A DNA stretch of 64,000 nt, taken from Bacteroides uniformis (GTDB taxonomy: Bacteria; Bacteroidota; Bacteroidia; Bacteroidales; Bacteroidaceae). The notes below the pieces were generated by a model that saw only the letters and a program-made list of their open reading frames with translations, was not told where the DNA came from and ran no database searches. Positions within the stretch are counted from its first letter, which is position 1, and each line of letters begins with the position of its first letter. The stretch spans positions 3,361,501 to 3,425,500 of the forward strand of contig NZ_CP102263.1 of NCBI RefSeq assembly GCF_025147485.1, read 5' to 3'. Shown here one piece after another: positions 53,781 through 63,195 of this stretch. A program made the position numbers and the translations under genes.

Positions 53781-54749
53781 ATGGAAGAAGATGTGCTTAT
53801 ACTTTTGGGTGTCGCCTTCAACTTGAACCTGCCGCTTCTCACTGCCTGGCTGCTCGACCATTGGCTGGGCGACCCGGCGTGGCTACCCCATCCGGTGGTG
53901 GCTTTTGGCAAAGCCATCTCTTTCTGTGAGCACCGGTTGAACCGGGGCGATTCGCGTTTCCTGAAAGGTGCGTTTGTGGCGGTGTCTCTTGTCTTGGGGG
54001 TATATGTCATTACGCTTTTGTTGCTCCGCTTGGCGGCACTCTTTTCTCCGGGCATGCTTCTGACGGTGCAAATATTGCTGATATTCTATTGCTTGGCGGG
54101 CACTACGCTGGTTCGCGAGGTGCGTATGGTGTTCAAGGCGGTGGACCGTTCCTTGGAGGAAGGGAGGATGCAAGTGGCACGTATCGTAGGGCGTGATACG
54201 TCTGCACTCTCGGCGCAGGAGGTGAGAACCGCGGCATTGGAGACTTTGGCAGAGAATTTGAGCGATGGGGTGGTTGCTCCCTTGTTCTGGTATCTGCTGT
54301 TGGGAGTTCCGGGCATGCTTGCCTATAAGATGGTGAACACGCTGGATTCCATGGTCGGCTACAAGAATGAACGCTATCGTCGGTTCGGCTGTTTTGCTGC
54401 CCGTTTGGATGATGTTGCCAATTATATTCCTGCTCGTCTGACAGCCTTTCTGATGGTACTGGTTTCCGGTCGCCTTTCCTTGTTTGCTTTTGTGGGCAGA
54501 TATGGCAGCCAGCATGCCAGTCCCAATTCCGGTTATCCGGAAGCCGCCCTTGCCGGTATTTTGAATTGCCGTTTCGGGGGTCCGCACAACTATTTCGGCG
54601 AGGAGGTATGGAAACCTTATATCGGTTCTAATGAACGGCCTCTGAAGACAGAAGATATGCGTGTGGCTGTCCGCATCAACCGGCGTGTGGAGTGGTGGAT
54701 GGTAGTTGCCGTAATAGTGACATCGACCTTGGCTTCCTTTTGTTTTTAA
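53781..54749 (+). CDS. cbiB: Adenosylcobinamide-phosphate synthase
   Basis: 322-residue inner-membrane protein with the family N-terminus (LLTAWLLDHWLGDPAWLPHP), several hydrophobic helices (VAVSLVLGVYVITLLLLRLAALF), and the conserved blocks VRTAALETLAENLSDGVVAPLFW, NTLDSMVGYKNERYRRFG and ASPNSGYPEAALAG. It joins aminopropanol (phosphate) to adenosylcobyric acid. Third gene of the cobQ operon, 3 nt after the cobD-type gene. Confidence 0.95.
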   Translation: MEEDVLILLGVAFNLNLPLLTAWLLDHWLGDPAWLPHPVVAFGKAISFCEHRLNRGDSRFLKGAFVAVSLVLGVYVITLLLLRLAALFSPGMLLTVQILLIFYCLAGTTLVREVRMVFKAVDRSLEEGRMQVARIVGRDTSALSAQEVRTAALETLAENLSDGVVAPLFWYLLLGVPGMLAYKMVNTLDSMVGYKNERYRRFGCFAARLDDVANYIPARLTAFLMVLVSGRLSLFAFVGRYGSQHASPNSGYPEAALAGILNCRFGGPHNYFGEEVWKPYIGSNERPLKTEDMRVAVRINRRVEWWMVVAVIVTSTLASFCF

Positions 54750-54772
54750 AATGTTGTTATTTTAACTGATTC

Positions 54773-54804
54773 TTTGTCTGTTCCAAAAAGATATAATATC
54801 TTTG
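54773..54804 (+). promoter_or_regulatory. Promoter of the two-kinase operon
   Basis: TTTG (54773-54776), 20-nt spacer, TATCTTTG (54797-54804): exact match to the Bacteroides consensus, with about 54 nt to the start of the first kinase. It gives the kinases their own transcription apart from the cob genes. Confidence 0.85.
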
Positions 54805-54857
54805 CAAGACCGCGTTGCATTAAAAATGTAACTTTTAAAGCAGACAAAGTCTTATAA

Positions 54858-56738
54858 ATGAGGATAAAGCAACTATATATATTCCTTTTCTTTATTTGGT
54901 TCGGGAGCACAATAATTGCATCGACAACAGATAAAGCGGATTCTTGGACTAAAGAAAAGGAAAGTATAGTCCATGAGGTCATCTCCACTTTTCACAACAG
55001 CCTCGGTTTCGACTATCTGACCCGGGAGGAGTGTGACTCGCTGAATGCCGACGGCCTTTTGTCCCAATTGGATGAATCCCAGCGCTACTACACCTATTTC
55101 GAACTGGAAAGAATACTTATAAAATCCTCCCTTTTCCGTGGAGAAATCCGTATGGCCATTGCCCAGAGCGACCAGATGTACTCCAAAGCCCGCGCGCTTG
55201 CCTACCCCTTCGGCAATGCCCTTGCGCTGAATGCCATGGGAGAGGTGTACAGCTATACCGGTAGGCTCCGGGAAGCCGGTGCCGCTTACGAAGAGTCTTT
55301 GAGACTGCTGGATGGGATGGACGGGGAGGATGTGCATATCCGTATGCTACTGGTGGAACTGATAGATTATAACCTGCGCATACGGAATGTAAACGGTGCC
55401 TCGCGTTATCTTGCACGTCTGAACTTCTATCCGGAAGACCGGCTTTCTCCGCTGGAGCTGGCCATGCGTCACATCTCCAATGCTTCCTGCCAATTATTCA
55501 AGGGTGACTTGAAAGCTGCCAGCCATTGTCTGGTACAGATAGGCCAGCTTGAAACGCAACTGATTCCGGAGATACAGCAATACCTTCTGATTATAGATGC
55601 CCGTTATCTGGTGGCCACCGGAGAGCATGAGGCAGCCTTGACCGCCTACAATGATTTCCTTCAAACCGAATATGCCCGGATAAACCATAACATCTACAAG
55701 GAAGCTCTGCTCGAAAAAGCGGATTTACTGGTGAAGATGGGAAACAAGGAAGAAGCCTACGGACAGTACGGCAAGGTCTTTTCGTATATCAAGACTTCGT
55801 TCGAGAAGAACTATCCCAAGGAGATAGACCGGCTCTGTACCCGTTTCCAGGCCGACCAACTGGCCTACCAGAACGAACGCGACCGCATTGTATCCATGCG
55901 TTTCTATCTGGCAGGCATCATTGTGTCCGTACTGTTTCTGATATTCCTCCTGGTGCTGGGCTGGAAGAAGATATTCCGTTTGAAGCATTCCCAAATGCGG
56001 CAGGAGGCGATGAAGGAGAAAGCGGTGCAAGCCATACAACGGAAGAATATGTTTCTTTCGAACATGAGCCATGAGGTACGTACGCCGCTGAATGCCATTG
56101 TCGGATTCTCGGCGGTACTGACGGATGAGGACGAGTCGTTCGATGACGAATCGCGCCGGGAATTCTCCGAAATTATCAAGGTGAATTCCTTTCAGTTGCT
56201 GAAACTTATCAATGACATTCTGGATTTCTCGGATTTCGAGAATGACAACATAACCTTCAACATCCGCACGCATGATGCCGTGAAGTTGTGTAATGAGGTC
56301 GTGGAGACCGTGATGGTCTCGCGCAAGCTGGAGGTTGAAATGCGTTTTGACACGGATTTGTCCGTCCTGATGCTGGATACGGACGATGCGCGTCTCCGCC
56401 AAGTCTTGATAAACCTGCTGGTGAATGCCGCCAAGTTTACGGAACAAGGCTCCATTGTGCTGGAACTGAAGATGGCCGATGCCGATACGGCACTTTTCTC
56501 CGTGACGGATACCGGATGTGGCATTCCACCGGAGAAGCAGCACTTGATTTTTGAACGCTTTGAAAAGCTGAATGATTTTGTGCAGGGAAGCGGACTGGGC
56601 CTTTCCATCTGCCAACTGATTGTGAAATATATGAACGGCAAGCTGTGGGTGGACAGTGGGTACACCCGTGGCGCGCGTTTCTGTTTTACGTATCCTTTGA
56701 AGTATAATCCCGCATTACACGGAGGAACGGCGCAATGA
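54858..56738 (+). CDS. TPR-containing hybrid-less sensor histidine kinase
   Basis: 626 residues. Signal-like N-terminus (LYIFLFFIWFGSTIIAS), TPR-type helical sensor region about 40-330 (ALALNAMGEVYSYTGRLREA; GNKEEAYGQYGKVFSY), a membrane helix about 349-369, then HisKA with the phospho-acceptor in SNMSHEVRTPLNAI (H405) and a full HATPase: N-box NLLVNAAKF (519-527), G1 DTGCGIP (551-557), G2 GSGLGL (577-582). No receiver or output domain and no response regulator gene nearby. It overlaps the next kinase by 4 nt (ATGA). Signal unknown; location between cob genes makes a link to corrinoid status possible but unproven. Confidence 0.88.
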   Translation: MRIKQLYIFLFFIWFGSTIIASTTDKADSWTKEKESIVHEVISTFHNSLGFDYLTREECDSLNADGLLSQLDESQRYYTYFELERILIKSSLFRGEIRMAIAQSDQMYSKARALAYPFGNALALNAMGEVYSYTGRLREAGAAYEESLRLLDGMDGEDVHIRMLLVELIDYNLRIRNVNGASRYLARLNFYPEDRLSPLELAMRHISNASCQLFKGDLKAASHCLVQIGQLETQLIPEIQQYLLIIDARYLVATGEHEAALTAYNDFLQTEYARINHNIYKEALLEKADLLVKMGNKEEAYGQYGKVFSYIKTSFEKNYPKEIDRLCTRFQADQLAYQNERDRIVSMRFYLAGIIVSVLFLIFLLVLGWKKIFRLKHSQMRQEAMKEKAVQAIQRKNMFLSNMSHEVRTPLNAIVGFSAVLTDEDESFDDESRREFSEIIKVNSFQLLKLINDILDFSDFENDNITFNIRTHDAVKLCNEVVETVMVSRKLEVEMRFDTDLSVLMLDTDDARLRQVLINLLVNAAKFTEQGSIVLELKMADADTALFSVTDTGCGIPPEKQHLIFERFEKLNDFVQGSGLGLSICQLIVKYMNGKLWVDSGYTRGARFCFTYPLKYNPALHGGTAQ

Positions 56739-58690
56739 AACGAATACTGATTCTCATCCCTGTTTTGTTTTGCGGATATATCTGTCCGCTGCTGGCAGAA
56801 GACACGGGGGCTGTCCGGTATCAGGACAGCATCCTGAAGGTTGCCGATACTCTGCCGGCCACCCTTGTCCGGCTGACGTATCTCCGTGACATGGCCTACA
56901 AGCACCAGTATGCTCCCTATAACATGACTTTTTCCACCCGTCTGTACGAGGAGGCGCGGCGGCAGAAGAACGCTTTCTATGAGAATATGGGCGCCTACTA
57001 TCTGGCGGCATGTTATGACAAGAAACACGACCCGGACAGTCTGTCGTATTGGGTGGATGTGCTGAAGGATTTTGTCTCCCAGGTAGGCACTTACGATTAT
57101 TATCTGGAGCAGAAGGCTGCCATCAGCCGCGCCCTGGCTTCCAAGAGACAGATAGAGAAAGCGGTGTATGTGGCTAAGGAGACGTTGGAGGAATCAAAAC
57201 TCCGCCATAGCAATAACGGGATGATAGCGGCGTATAACAGTCTGGGATGTGCCTACGGAGTGTCCAGCCGCCCGAATGAGGCACTGGACTCTTTCTTGGA
57301 GGCTTACCGGAATTTCTCTCCCCAGACAAAGGCCAGCCTGAAGGTGGATATACTGTCGCGTATTGCCCAGGTATACGGCAATGGCGGTAAAGACAGCCTG
57401 AAGCTGCCCTATTTGCATGAAATGGACACGACGTTGCAGACGGTTATTTCCAAAGAACCCGAGACACGGAAGAACTGGAGCAATTTCGAGATTGACTGCG
57501 AAGTGAAGTATATCCTGCACTACATGAACCAGAAGAACTTTACAGTGGCGCACGAGCATATCGAGAAAGTAAAGAAACTGCTTGAACCGCATGTAGATCC
57601 CGTCTTCTGGCTGAATGTCCAGTTGATACAGCTTCAATACTATGCCAAGACCGATGAGTATGACAAAAGCATCGCATTGATAGACGAGGTGACCCCTACG
57701 GTACTGAACAACTACGTCTCCACCTTTGCCACTTTGATAAACTACAAGGCGAGTACGCAATATGACAAGGGGGACATTGACGGGGCCATCGAGACCCGGC
57801 GCTACCTCATACGCAAGCAGGATTCGCTGAACAATGCCTTCTCGGCCAACCAGTTGAAGCAGGTGAAGGAGATTTACCACATTGACGAGCTGTTGTTGGA
57901 GAAGCAGAAGATTCAGGACATGAATTACCGTATAGGATTTATATTCCTGGGTGTCTGCCTGCTGCTGATGCTGCTTTTCTACTTGTATACTCGCTATGTC
58001 TCCGGAAAGATTGCTGTCATAGAGAAGAAGACGGCTGAAGCCGCTTTGCAGGCAGAGACGGACAACATCGCGAAGGAACGTCTGAAATCGGAAATCAGCC
58101 ATGATATACGTACTCCGCTGAATGTGGTGGTGGGCTTTGCCGAATTGCTGACCGGAAAGGAGGAGCTGGATAAAGAGACTAAGAGGGAGTACGGACAGAT
58201 GATTCAGACCAATGCGGAAAGTCTGCTGAATTATGTCAACAGCATTCTGGAGTTGTCTCGCTTGGAGTCCGGCAAGATTCAGTATGAGGACGAGGAGTGT
58301 GACATTATTCAGTTGTGCAGTGAGGTGCTGGATAAAGTGAACGGCCGTGAGGAGAGCACTGTGTCTGTCAGCCTGCAGACCGACCTCAAGGAACAGTTTG
58401 CGAGGACGGACCGGAGGTGGTTCGATACATTGCTTGTCAGCATGCTGACTCCGTCAGAGAATGACACTGCCCGTTATGAGGCGATTATCCGCATCAGACG
58501 GGACCGCACTAGGTCGGCCCTCTATTTCGACGTGGTCAACGCCCCGTTTGCAAAGGTACATTTTGAGAATAAAACGAGCTTGATTCGCCATGAAATCAAT
58601 GCCCATTTTATTCATTATTTTGGAGGTATCTACAAGGTGCAAACCGAAGCGGAGGAAGGCTCTACTATTTCGTTCACTATTCCTTGTTGA
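56735..58690 (+). CDS. TPR sensor kinase with degenerate ATPase domain (probable pseudokinase)
   Basis: 651 residues. Signal-like N-terminus (ILILIPVLFCGYICPLL), TPR-rich periplasmic region about 30-390, one membrane helix (GFIFLGVCLLLMLLFYLY, 401-418), and HisKA with an intact acceptor motif SEISHDIRTPLNVV (H456). After it, where the first kinase has N-, G1- and G2-boxes, this one has RWFDTLLVSMLTPSEND, DVVNAPFAKVHFENKT and a short end (GSTISFTIPC): none of the ATP-binding boxes is recognisable. It probably cannot phosphorylate itself and may act as a phospho-acceptor or dimer partner of the preceding kinase. The last 14 nt overlap the convergent cobC gene. Confidence 0.85.
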   Translation: MKRILILIPVLFCGYICPLLAEDTGAVRYQDSILKVADTLPATLVRLTYLRDMAYKHQYAPYNMTFSTRLYEEARRQKNAFYENMGAYYLAACYDKKHDPDSLSYWVDVLKDFVSQVGTYDYYLEQKAAISRALASKRQIEKAVYVAKETLEESKLRHSNNGMIAAYNSLGCAYGVSSRPNEALDSFLEAYRNFSPQTKASLKVDILSRIAQVYGNGGKDSLKLPYLHEMDTTLQTVISKEPETRKNWSNFEIDCEVKYILHYMNQKNFTVAHEHIEKVKKLLEPHVDPVFWLNVQLIQLQYYAKTDEYDKSIALIDEVTPTVLNNYVSTFATLINYKASTQYDKGDIDGAIETRRYLIRKQDSLNNAFSANQLKQVKEIYHIDELLLEKQKIQDMNYRIGFIFLGVCLLLMLLFYLYTRYVSGKIAVIEKKTAEAALQAETDNIAKERLKSEISHDIRTPLNVVVGFAELLTGKEELDKETKREYGQMIQTNAESLLNYVNSILELSRLESGKIQYEDEECDIIQLCSEVLDKVNGREESTVSVSLQTDLKEQFARTDRRWFDTLLVSMLTPSENDTARYEAIIRIRRDRTRSALYFDVVNAPFAKVHFENKTSLIRHEINAHFIHYFGGIYKVQTEAEEGSTISFTIPC

Positions 58691-59216
58691 GATTGATGCG
58701 GACGATGCCGCCGTAGGGCGTCAATGCGTCGAAGGCTTCTTCGGCTTTGAGGATTCCGGCATAGAGTTGTGCGCAGATTAATACGCCTCCGTGTGCGAAG
58801 ATGGCAACGCGTGTATAGGGCTTCTTCTTTAATTCGTCCAAAAACTGGCTGACACGCCGGTATTGCATGGTAAAAGATTCTCCACCGGTAGCTGCCACGT
58901 TCATGTAGTCGGCATACCATTCCTGCAGGCGTGGGTCTTCATTCTGCTCGAACGGCTTCATCTCCCAGTCGCCAAAATTGATTTCCATAATCCGTTTGTC
59001 CCGTTCTGCATCGGGATAGCCGCAATAGGTGGCGAGGCGCACGCAGCGGGTTAGGGGACTGGTGTAGACGTGGTCGAACGGAAGGTATGCCTTCAGGTTT
59101 TCTGCCGTCACGGCGGCTTCCGTTTCAAACGTGGGTTTCAGGGGAACATCGGTCTGACCGTAGCACATCCCCGGAGGAACATCTACCGAAGTGTGTCGAA
59201 TGAGTATTACTTCCAT
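58677..59216 (-). CDS. cobC: Alpha-ribazole phosphatase-like histidine phosphatase
   Basis: 179 residues of the phosphoglycerate-mutase-like superfamily: LIRHTSVDVPPGMCYGQTDV (catalytic His in RHT, and the CYGQ-D-P motif typical of CobC), YTSPLTRCVRLA, ATGGESF and the second His in IFAHGGVL. CobC removes phosphate from alpha-ribazole phosphate or adenosylcobalamin phosphate, the last step of lower-ligand assembly. Last gene of the cobU-cobT-cobS-cobC operon. Confidence 0.9.
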   Translation of the reverse strand: MEVILIRHTSVDVPPGMCYGQTDVPLKPTFETEAAVTAENLKAYLPFDHVYTSPLTRCVRLATYCGYPDAERDKRIMEINFGDWEMKPFEQNEDPRLQEWYADYMNVAATGGESFTMQYRRVSQFLDELKKKPYTRVAIFAHGGVLICAQLYAGILKAEEAFDALTPYGGIVRINLNKE

Positions 59217-59232
59217 CTTTAATTTTCAGTTG

Positions 59233-59976
59233 TTAATTTATAATTAGAATAAGGCTTCCCAAGTAGAAGGACAGTTCGCATAGCAGGAAAGTGGCCCCGC
59301 AGCAGTCACCCGTATATCCTTGTAGGCGCCGCTTCATCAATCGGTAGAGCAGGAAGAAGGTGAGCAGTGGGAAGAGGGTGGCAATCCACAGTTTTATAGG
59401 CAGCAGCAGTACGAAAGGAAGCAGACCGCAAAGAAATCCGGCCAGTAACTCGTGCCAGCTCATGCGGTTGTAGACGGTCTTGCTTTTGCTGTCTTCCTCT
59501 TTCCGGGCATAGGGCAGGTAGTTGACAATCTGGGAGGCACAGAACTTGGACCAGCAGTCACCGCTGAGCACAAGGATGCAGAGAAGTCCCAGTGGCAGGT
59601 GATGAAGTTGGAACAACAGCAGGAAATAGCATATCAATCCGATGACACCGTAGCTTCCGATGTGGGAATCCTTCATGATGGCAAGAGTCCGTTCTCGGGT
59701 GGTGCCGCCGCCGAAGCCGTCGAAAAAGTCCGCCAGTCCGTCTTCGTGCAGGCAACCGGTGACAAGCAGGCGTGCGATGAGGGCAAGAATCCATGCCAAT
59801 GACACCGGCATAATCTGTCCGGCAAGCCACAGCACTGCCGCCATCACGCCTCCCGTCAGCCAGCCTACAAGCGGCCAATAGGGAACCACATGCTTGAAAC
59901 ACTCTGCCGGTACTTCCTTGATTTTCCAGAAGGGCAGTCGGGTGAGCATTATGAATGCAGCCAAGACATTGTTCAT
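59233..59976 (-). CDS. cobS: Cobalamin synthase (adenosylcobinamide-GDP ribazoletransferase)
   Basis: About 247 residues from ATG 59976 (MNNVLAAFIMLTRLPFWKIK), which is 1 nt from the cobT stop; the start at 60063 would overlap cobT by 86 nt. Inner-membrane protein with the family motif LHEDGLADFFDGFGGG (acidic, metal-binding), DSHIGSYGVIGL, SGDCWSKF, and several hydrophobic helices. It joins GDP-activated cobinamide to alpha-ribazole (phosphate). Confidence 0.94.
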   Translation of the reverse strand: MNNVLAAFIMLTRLPFWKIKEVPAECFKHVVPYWPLVGWLTGGVMAAVLWLAGQIMPVSLAWILALIARLLVTGCLHEDGLADFFDGFGGGTTRERTLAIMKDSHIGSYGVIGLICYFLLLFQLHHLPLGLLCILVLSGDCWSKFCASQIVNYLPYARKEEDSKSKTVYNRMSWHELLAGFLCGLLPFVLLLPIKLWIATLFPLLTFFLLYRLMKRRLQGYTGDCCGATFLLCELSFYLGSLILIIN

Positions 59977-59977
59977 G

Positions 59978-61015
59978 TTAAAAGTATTTAGTGATGGAGG
60001 CATGTGCAAAGTTATCCATTTCATTGAGCATCCGCACGGCCGAGTCGACAATGGGATATGCACAGATGGCCCCCGTTCCTTCTCCCAAACGCAGCCCCAG
60101 ATTCAGCAGCGGACGGGCATGCAGGGCGTCGAGTACCAGTTTGTGGCCCGACTCGTCTCCGCAGTGTCCGAAGATGGCGTAATCCGTCACTTCCGGGTAG
60201 AGCCTGGCGGCGGCAAGCAGGCAGTTGGTCATGATGAATCCGTCAACAAGGATAATCATCTTCAGCTCGGCAGCTTGCAGCATGGCGCCTATGGCCATTA
60301 CCATTTCCAGTCCACCAAAGTAGCGGATGATGTCCCGGGGAGAGCCGTCGCCTTTGTAATTCTCCATAGACTGTTTCAGCACTTCGTATTTGTGGCGGAT
60401 GCCCGCGCTGTCGAGTCCGCTGCCTGCGCCGACACATTGTTCCAGAGGAATGCCGGTAAAGCAGGTCATCCACAGGGAGGATGAAGAGGTGTTTCCGATA
60501 CCCATTTCACCGAAGCTGAGGACATTGCTGCCTTCTTCATGGCATTGGCGCACCACCTCGGCACCCCGTTCCAGGCACATCTCCATTTCCTCTTCCGTCA
60601 TGGCTGCCTCGTGCAGATAACTCCGGGTGCTTTTACGTACTTTCATATTGATGATGCCTTTCTCGTAGGGGAGGTCGTAGTCTACTCCTGCATCTACTAT
60701 TTTCAGGGTAAAGCCGTGCTGCCGGCAGAGGAAATTGACACCTGCCCCTCCATGAAGGAAGTTGCTGATTTGCTGCCAGGTGATTTCCTTTGGAGACAGA
60801 CTGACACCTTCTTCTACAATGCCGTGGTCGGCGGCGAAGATAATGTTTTGCGGATGTTTCAAGGTGGGGGATAATGTCTGTTGTATGAGTCCGATTTGGA
60901 GTGCCAGTTCTTCTAAAATGCCCAATGAGCCTTTGGGTTTGGTCAGGTTGTTGATTTTGTCAATCAATGCGGGACGGATTGACTCGTCCGGACGGGTGAT
61001 ATGAAATGTTTTCAT
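59978..61015 (-). CDS. cobT: Nicotinate-nucleotide:dimethylbenzimidazole phosphoribosyltransferase
   Basis: 345 residues, standard length. Motifs: [20 protein letters not shown] at the N-terminus, [62 protein letters not shown] and [12 protein letters not shown] with the catalytic Glu. It activates the lower-ligand base by moving the phosphoribosyl group from nicotinate mononucleotide. Confidence 0.95.
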   Translation of the reverse strand: MKTFHITRPDESIRPALIDKINNLTKPKGSLGILEELALQIGLIQQTLSPTLKHPQNIIFAADHGIVEEGVSLSPKEITWQQISNFLHGGAGVNFLCRQHGFTLKIVDAGVDYDLPYEKGIINMKVRKSTRSYLHEAAMTEEEMEMCLERGAEVVRQCHEEGSNVLSFGEMGIGNTSSSSLWMTCFTGIPLEQCVGAGSGLDSAGIRHKYEVLKQSMENYKGDGSPRDIIRYFGGLEMVMAIGAMLQAAELKMIILVDGFIMTNCLLAAARLYPEVTDYAIFGHCGDESGHKLVLDALHARPLLNLGLRLGEGTGAICAYPIVDSAVRMLNEMDNFAHASITKYF

Positions 61016-61045
61016 CAGTCTGTTGAATTTTAATTGTCTGTTGTT

Positions 61046-61567
61046 TTATGAATGAGTGTTTTTTACGGTAAGTGGGATGCCGGATACCATCAGTATCACT
61101 TCGTCGGCACGGGCGGCTACATATTGGTTCATCCAGCCTTGCATGTCCGTGAACTTTCGTTGCAGTTCGTTCTCGGAAGTTCCTCCCATACCTATTTCAT
61201 TGGTTACAAAGATGAAGGTTGCGTCTTGTGCCGTGAAGCGGTCGAACTCTGCCTTTACTGCGGCAAGTGCCCGGTCGGTATCTGAATGCAGGTCGAAGAA
61301 AAAGTTGGTACACCATAAGGTGATGCAGTCTATCAGGACGATCCGTCCCTCCAGCCGGTGGCGGCTGAGTTCTTTCTCCTCTTCGATGTTTGTCCATTCC
61401 GGTCCCCGGCGTTCCTGATGCCGGATTACCCTCTGGCGGAATTCTTCGTCCCAGATGCGTGCCGTGGCAAGATAAACGGGAGTGGGAGAGAGCTCGAGTG
61501 CCAGCTTTTCCGCATAGGTGCTTTTGCCGGAACGTGCTCCTCCGGTGATGAGTATGATTCGTTTCAT
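61046..61567 (-). CDS. cobU: Bifunctional adenosylcobinamide kinase/guanylyltransferase
   Basis: 173 residues with P-loop TGGARSGKSTYAEKLA at residues 7-22, YLATARIWDEEFRQRVIRH carrying the guanylyl-accepting His, VLIDCITLW and FVTNEIGMG near the end. It phosphorylates adenosylcobinamide and then attaches GMP. First gene of the minus-strand operon, 30 nt ahead of cobT. Its presence shows that scavenged cobinamide can be used. Confidence 0.95.
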   Translation of the reverse strand: MKRIILITGGARSGKSTYAEKLALELSPTPVYLATARIWDEEFRQRVIRHQERRGPEWTNIEEEKELSRHRLEGRIVLIDCITLWCTNFFFDLHSDTDRALAAVKAEFDRFTAQDATFIFVTNEIGMGGTSENELQRKFTDMQGWMNQYVAARADEVILMVSGIPLTVKNTHS

Positions 61568-61613
61568 TGGTATTTAGTCTGTATTTTGAAAGAATATCTT
61601 TGTTTTCCCGAGC

Positions 61614-61621
61614 AAAAATAG
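61614..61621 (-). promoter_or_regulatory. -7 box of cobU operon
   Basis: The minus strand reads TATTTTTG, a TAnnTTTG match, about 47 nt ahead of the cobU ATG. No TTTG at -33. Confidence 0.5.
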
Positions 61622-61640
61622 GAAATATTTGACGAAACGT

Positions 61641-61673
61641 TTGTTTTTTTAGGAAGGAATTTATTAACTTTGC
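61641..61673 (+). promoter_or_regulatory. tRNA-Gly promoter
   Basis: TTTG (61641-61644), 21-nt spacer, TAACTTTG (61666-61673), both exact, 35 nt before the tRNA. Confidence 0.8.
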
Positions 61674-61708
61674 CACCGTTTTTAAGGCATGACCTTGGAA
61701 ATGTTTAT

Positions 61709-61781
61709 GCGGCAGTAGCTCAGTTGGTAGAGCATCAGCTTCCCAAGCTGAGGGTCACGAGTTCGAACCTCGCTTGCCGCT
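61709..61781 (+). tRNA. tRNA-Gly (anticodon CCC)
   Basis: 73 nt folding as a cloverleaf: acceptor GCGGCAG/TTGCCGC (one G-T pair), D-arm GCTC...GAGC, anticodon stem TCAGC/GCTGA with loop TTCCCAA (anticodon CCC), T-arm CGAG-TTCGAAC-CTCG, discriminator T. No CCA is encoded. An integrase gene begins 130 nt downstream, so its 3' end may be the attachment site of the element to the right. Confidence 0.95.
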
Positions 61782-61910
61782 CATAATGAAAGCCTTGATA
61801 GTTAATAGATTAGCTATCGAGGTTTTCTGCTTTTAGCAGGTTACGGAAAGTCTATTTTCGGGTGGTTTCAGAGGGTGCATGTAAACCAAGATGTAAACCG
61901 AAAATTCATT

Positions 61911-63125
61911 ATGAATGCCTGTGTTTCAGTAGTTTGCTACAAATCTAAGACATTATCCAATGGTGAAAATCCATTGATGCTCCAAGTATCTAAAGGAGGA
62001 AAGCGTAAATACCAAAGTTTAGGCATATCCATCAATCCTAAATATTGGGACTTCACACGAAACAAACCTAAGCCTAACTGCCCTAATAAAGAATATATCC
62101 AAAAGATTATCTTGGATAAACAAAGGGAGCTACAACAACGCATGTTGGAACTAAACAGCGAACAAAAAGAATACACTACCACCACTTTACTCAATAATGA
62201 GAATACAAAGTTTGAGCTAAAAACAGTCAGTATGTTCTACAAGGAACTTATAGAGCAATACACACGGGAGGATAAATGTGGAAACCGTCTTATCTATAAA
62301 GGCTCATTCAATTCACTCAAAGTTTTCACTAATGGGAAATTGGATATTCCATTTAATGAAATAGATATTGCTTGGCTTAACAAGTATGAGAAGTGGCTAC
62401 GCTCCAAAGGTAATAGAGAAACTACAATCAGCCTACTTTTTCGCACGCTCCGTAGTGCATACAATAAAGCTATCAAAGCAAAGTGTGCCCGAAAGTCCGA
62501 TTATCCGTTTGATGATTACAAGATTAACAAATTCGATACCACTACCCAAAAGAGAGCCATTGCCAAAACAGACGTGCTGAAATTCACAACAGAAGTGCAG
62601 CCCATCGGAAAGCAACAATATATGGAGTTAAGCAAAGACATATTCGTGTTCAGCTATCTATGCGGTGGAATCAATTTCACAGACATAGCTAATCTGACAA
62701 ACGAGAATATCCAAAATGGCAGGCTACACTATATTCGTCAAAAGACAAAAAAGCCAATCAAGATAGGAATACCGCAAGAAGCCATGCAGATAATCGAAAA
62801 ATATTCAAAGGAGAGCAAAGGCTATCTATTTCCGATTTTAGATAGCAAGATACACAAGACCGCCCTACAAAAGCAGAACAGAATACATAAGATATTAGGA
62901 AAGGTCAATAAGAATCTAAAACTACTTGCCGCACAGCTTGGAGTTGAAGCCAACTTGACAACCTATGTCGCCCGGCACTCATTCGCAAGCGTCCTAAAGA
63001 AATCGGGAGTAAACATCGCATTGATAAGTGAAGCATTGGGACATTCAGACTTAGCCACCACTCAAATATACTTGGATAGTTTCGATAATGAGCAAGTGGA
63101 TGAAGCCATGAGGAATCTCCTTTAA
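61911..63125 (+). CDS. tRNA-adjacent tyrosine integrase
   Basis: About 404 residues from ATG 61911 (MNACVSVVCYKSKTLSNGEN); an ATG at 61875 adds 12. Arm-type N-terminus (PLMLQVSKGGKRKYQSLGIS), SAM-like domain, catalytic domain with CGGINFTDIANL in place of TG-x-R, LHYIRQKTKKPIKIGIP, TYVARHSFASVL and LGHSDLATTQIYLDSFD with the Tyr. AT-rich compared with the cob genes. Position right after tRNA-Gly suggests site-specific integration into it. It ends in its own terminator. Confidence 0.9.
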   Translation: MNACVSVVCYKSKTLSNGENPLMLQVSKGGKRKYQSLGISINPKYWDFTRNKPKPNCPNKEYIQKIILDKQRELQQRMLELNSEQKEYTTTTLLNNENTKFELKTVSMFYKELIEQYTREDKCGNRLIYKGSFNSLKVFTNGKLDIPFNEIDIAWLNKYEKWLRSKGNRETTISLLFRTLRSAYNKAIKAKCARKSDYPFDDYKINKFDTTTQKRAIAKTDVLKFTTEVQPIGKQQYMELSKDIFVFSYLCGGINFTDIANLTNENIQNGRLHYIRQKTKKPIKIGIPQEAMQIIEKYSKESKGYLFPILDSKIHKTALQKQNRIHKILGKVNKNLKLLAAQLGVEANLTTYVARHSFASVLKKSGVNIALISEALGHSDLATTQIYLDSFDNEQVDEAMRNLL

Positions 63126-63134
63126 TCTATAAAT

Positions 63135-63167
63135 AAATCCCATTTGCAGCAATGCAGGTGGGATTTT
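63135..63167 (+). terminator. Terminator of the tRNA-adjacent integrase
   Basis: AAATCCCATTTGCA (63135-63148) pairs with TGCAGGTGGGATTT (63153-63166) with a two-base bulge and a GCAA loop, followed by TTCTTT. Confidence 0.7.
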
Positions 63168-63195
63168 CTTTATATTTTTGCAAAAAAAGGACAAA

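Noticed and set aside
55725..56615. A 296-codon minus-strand frame inside the first histidine kinase
   Set aside because: The plus strand has full kinase motifs; the antisense product shows none.
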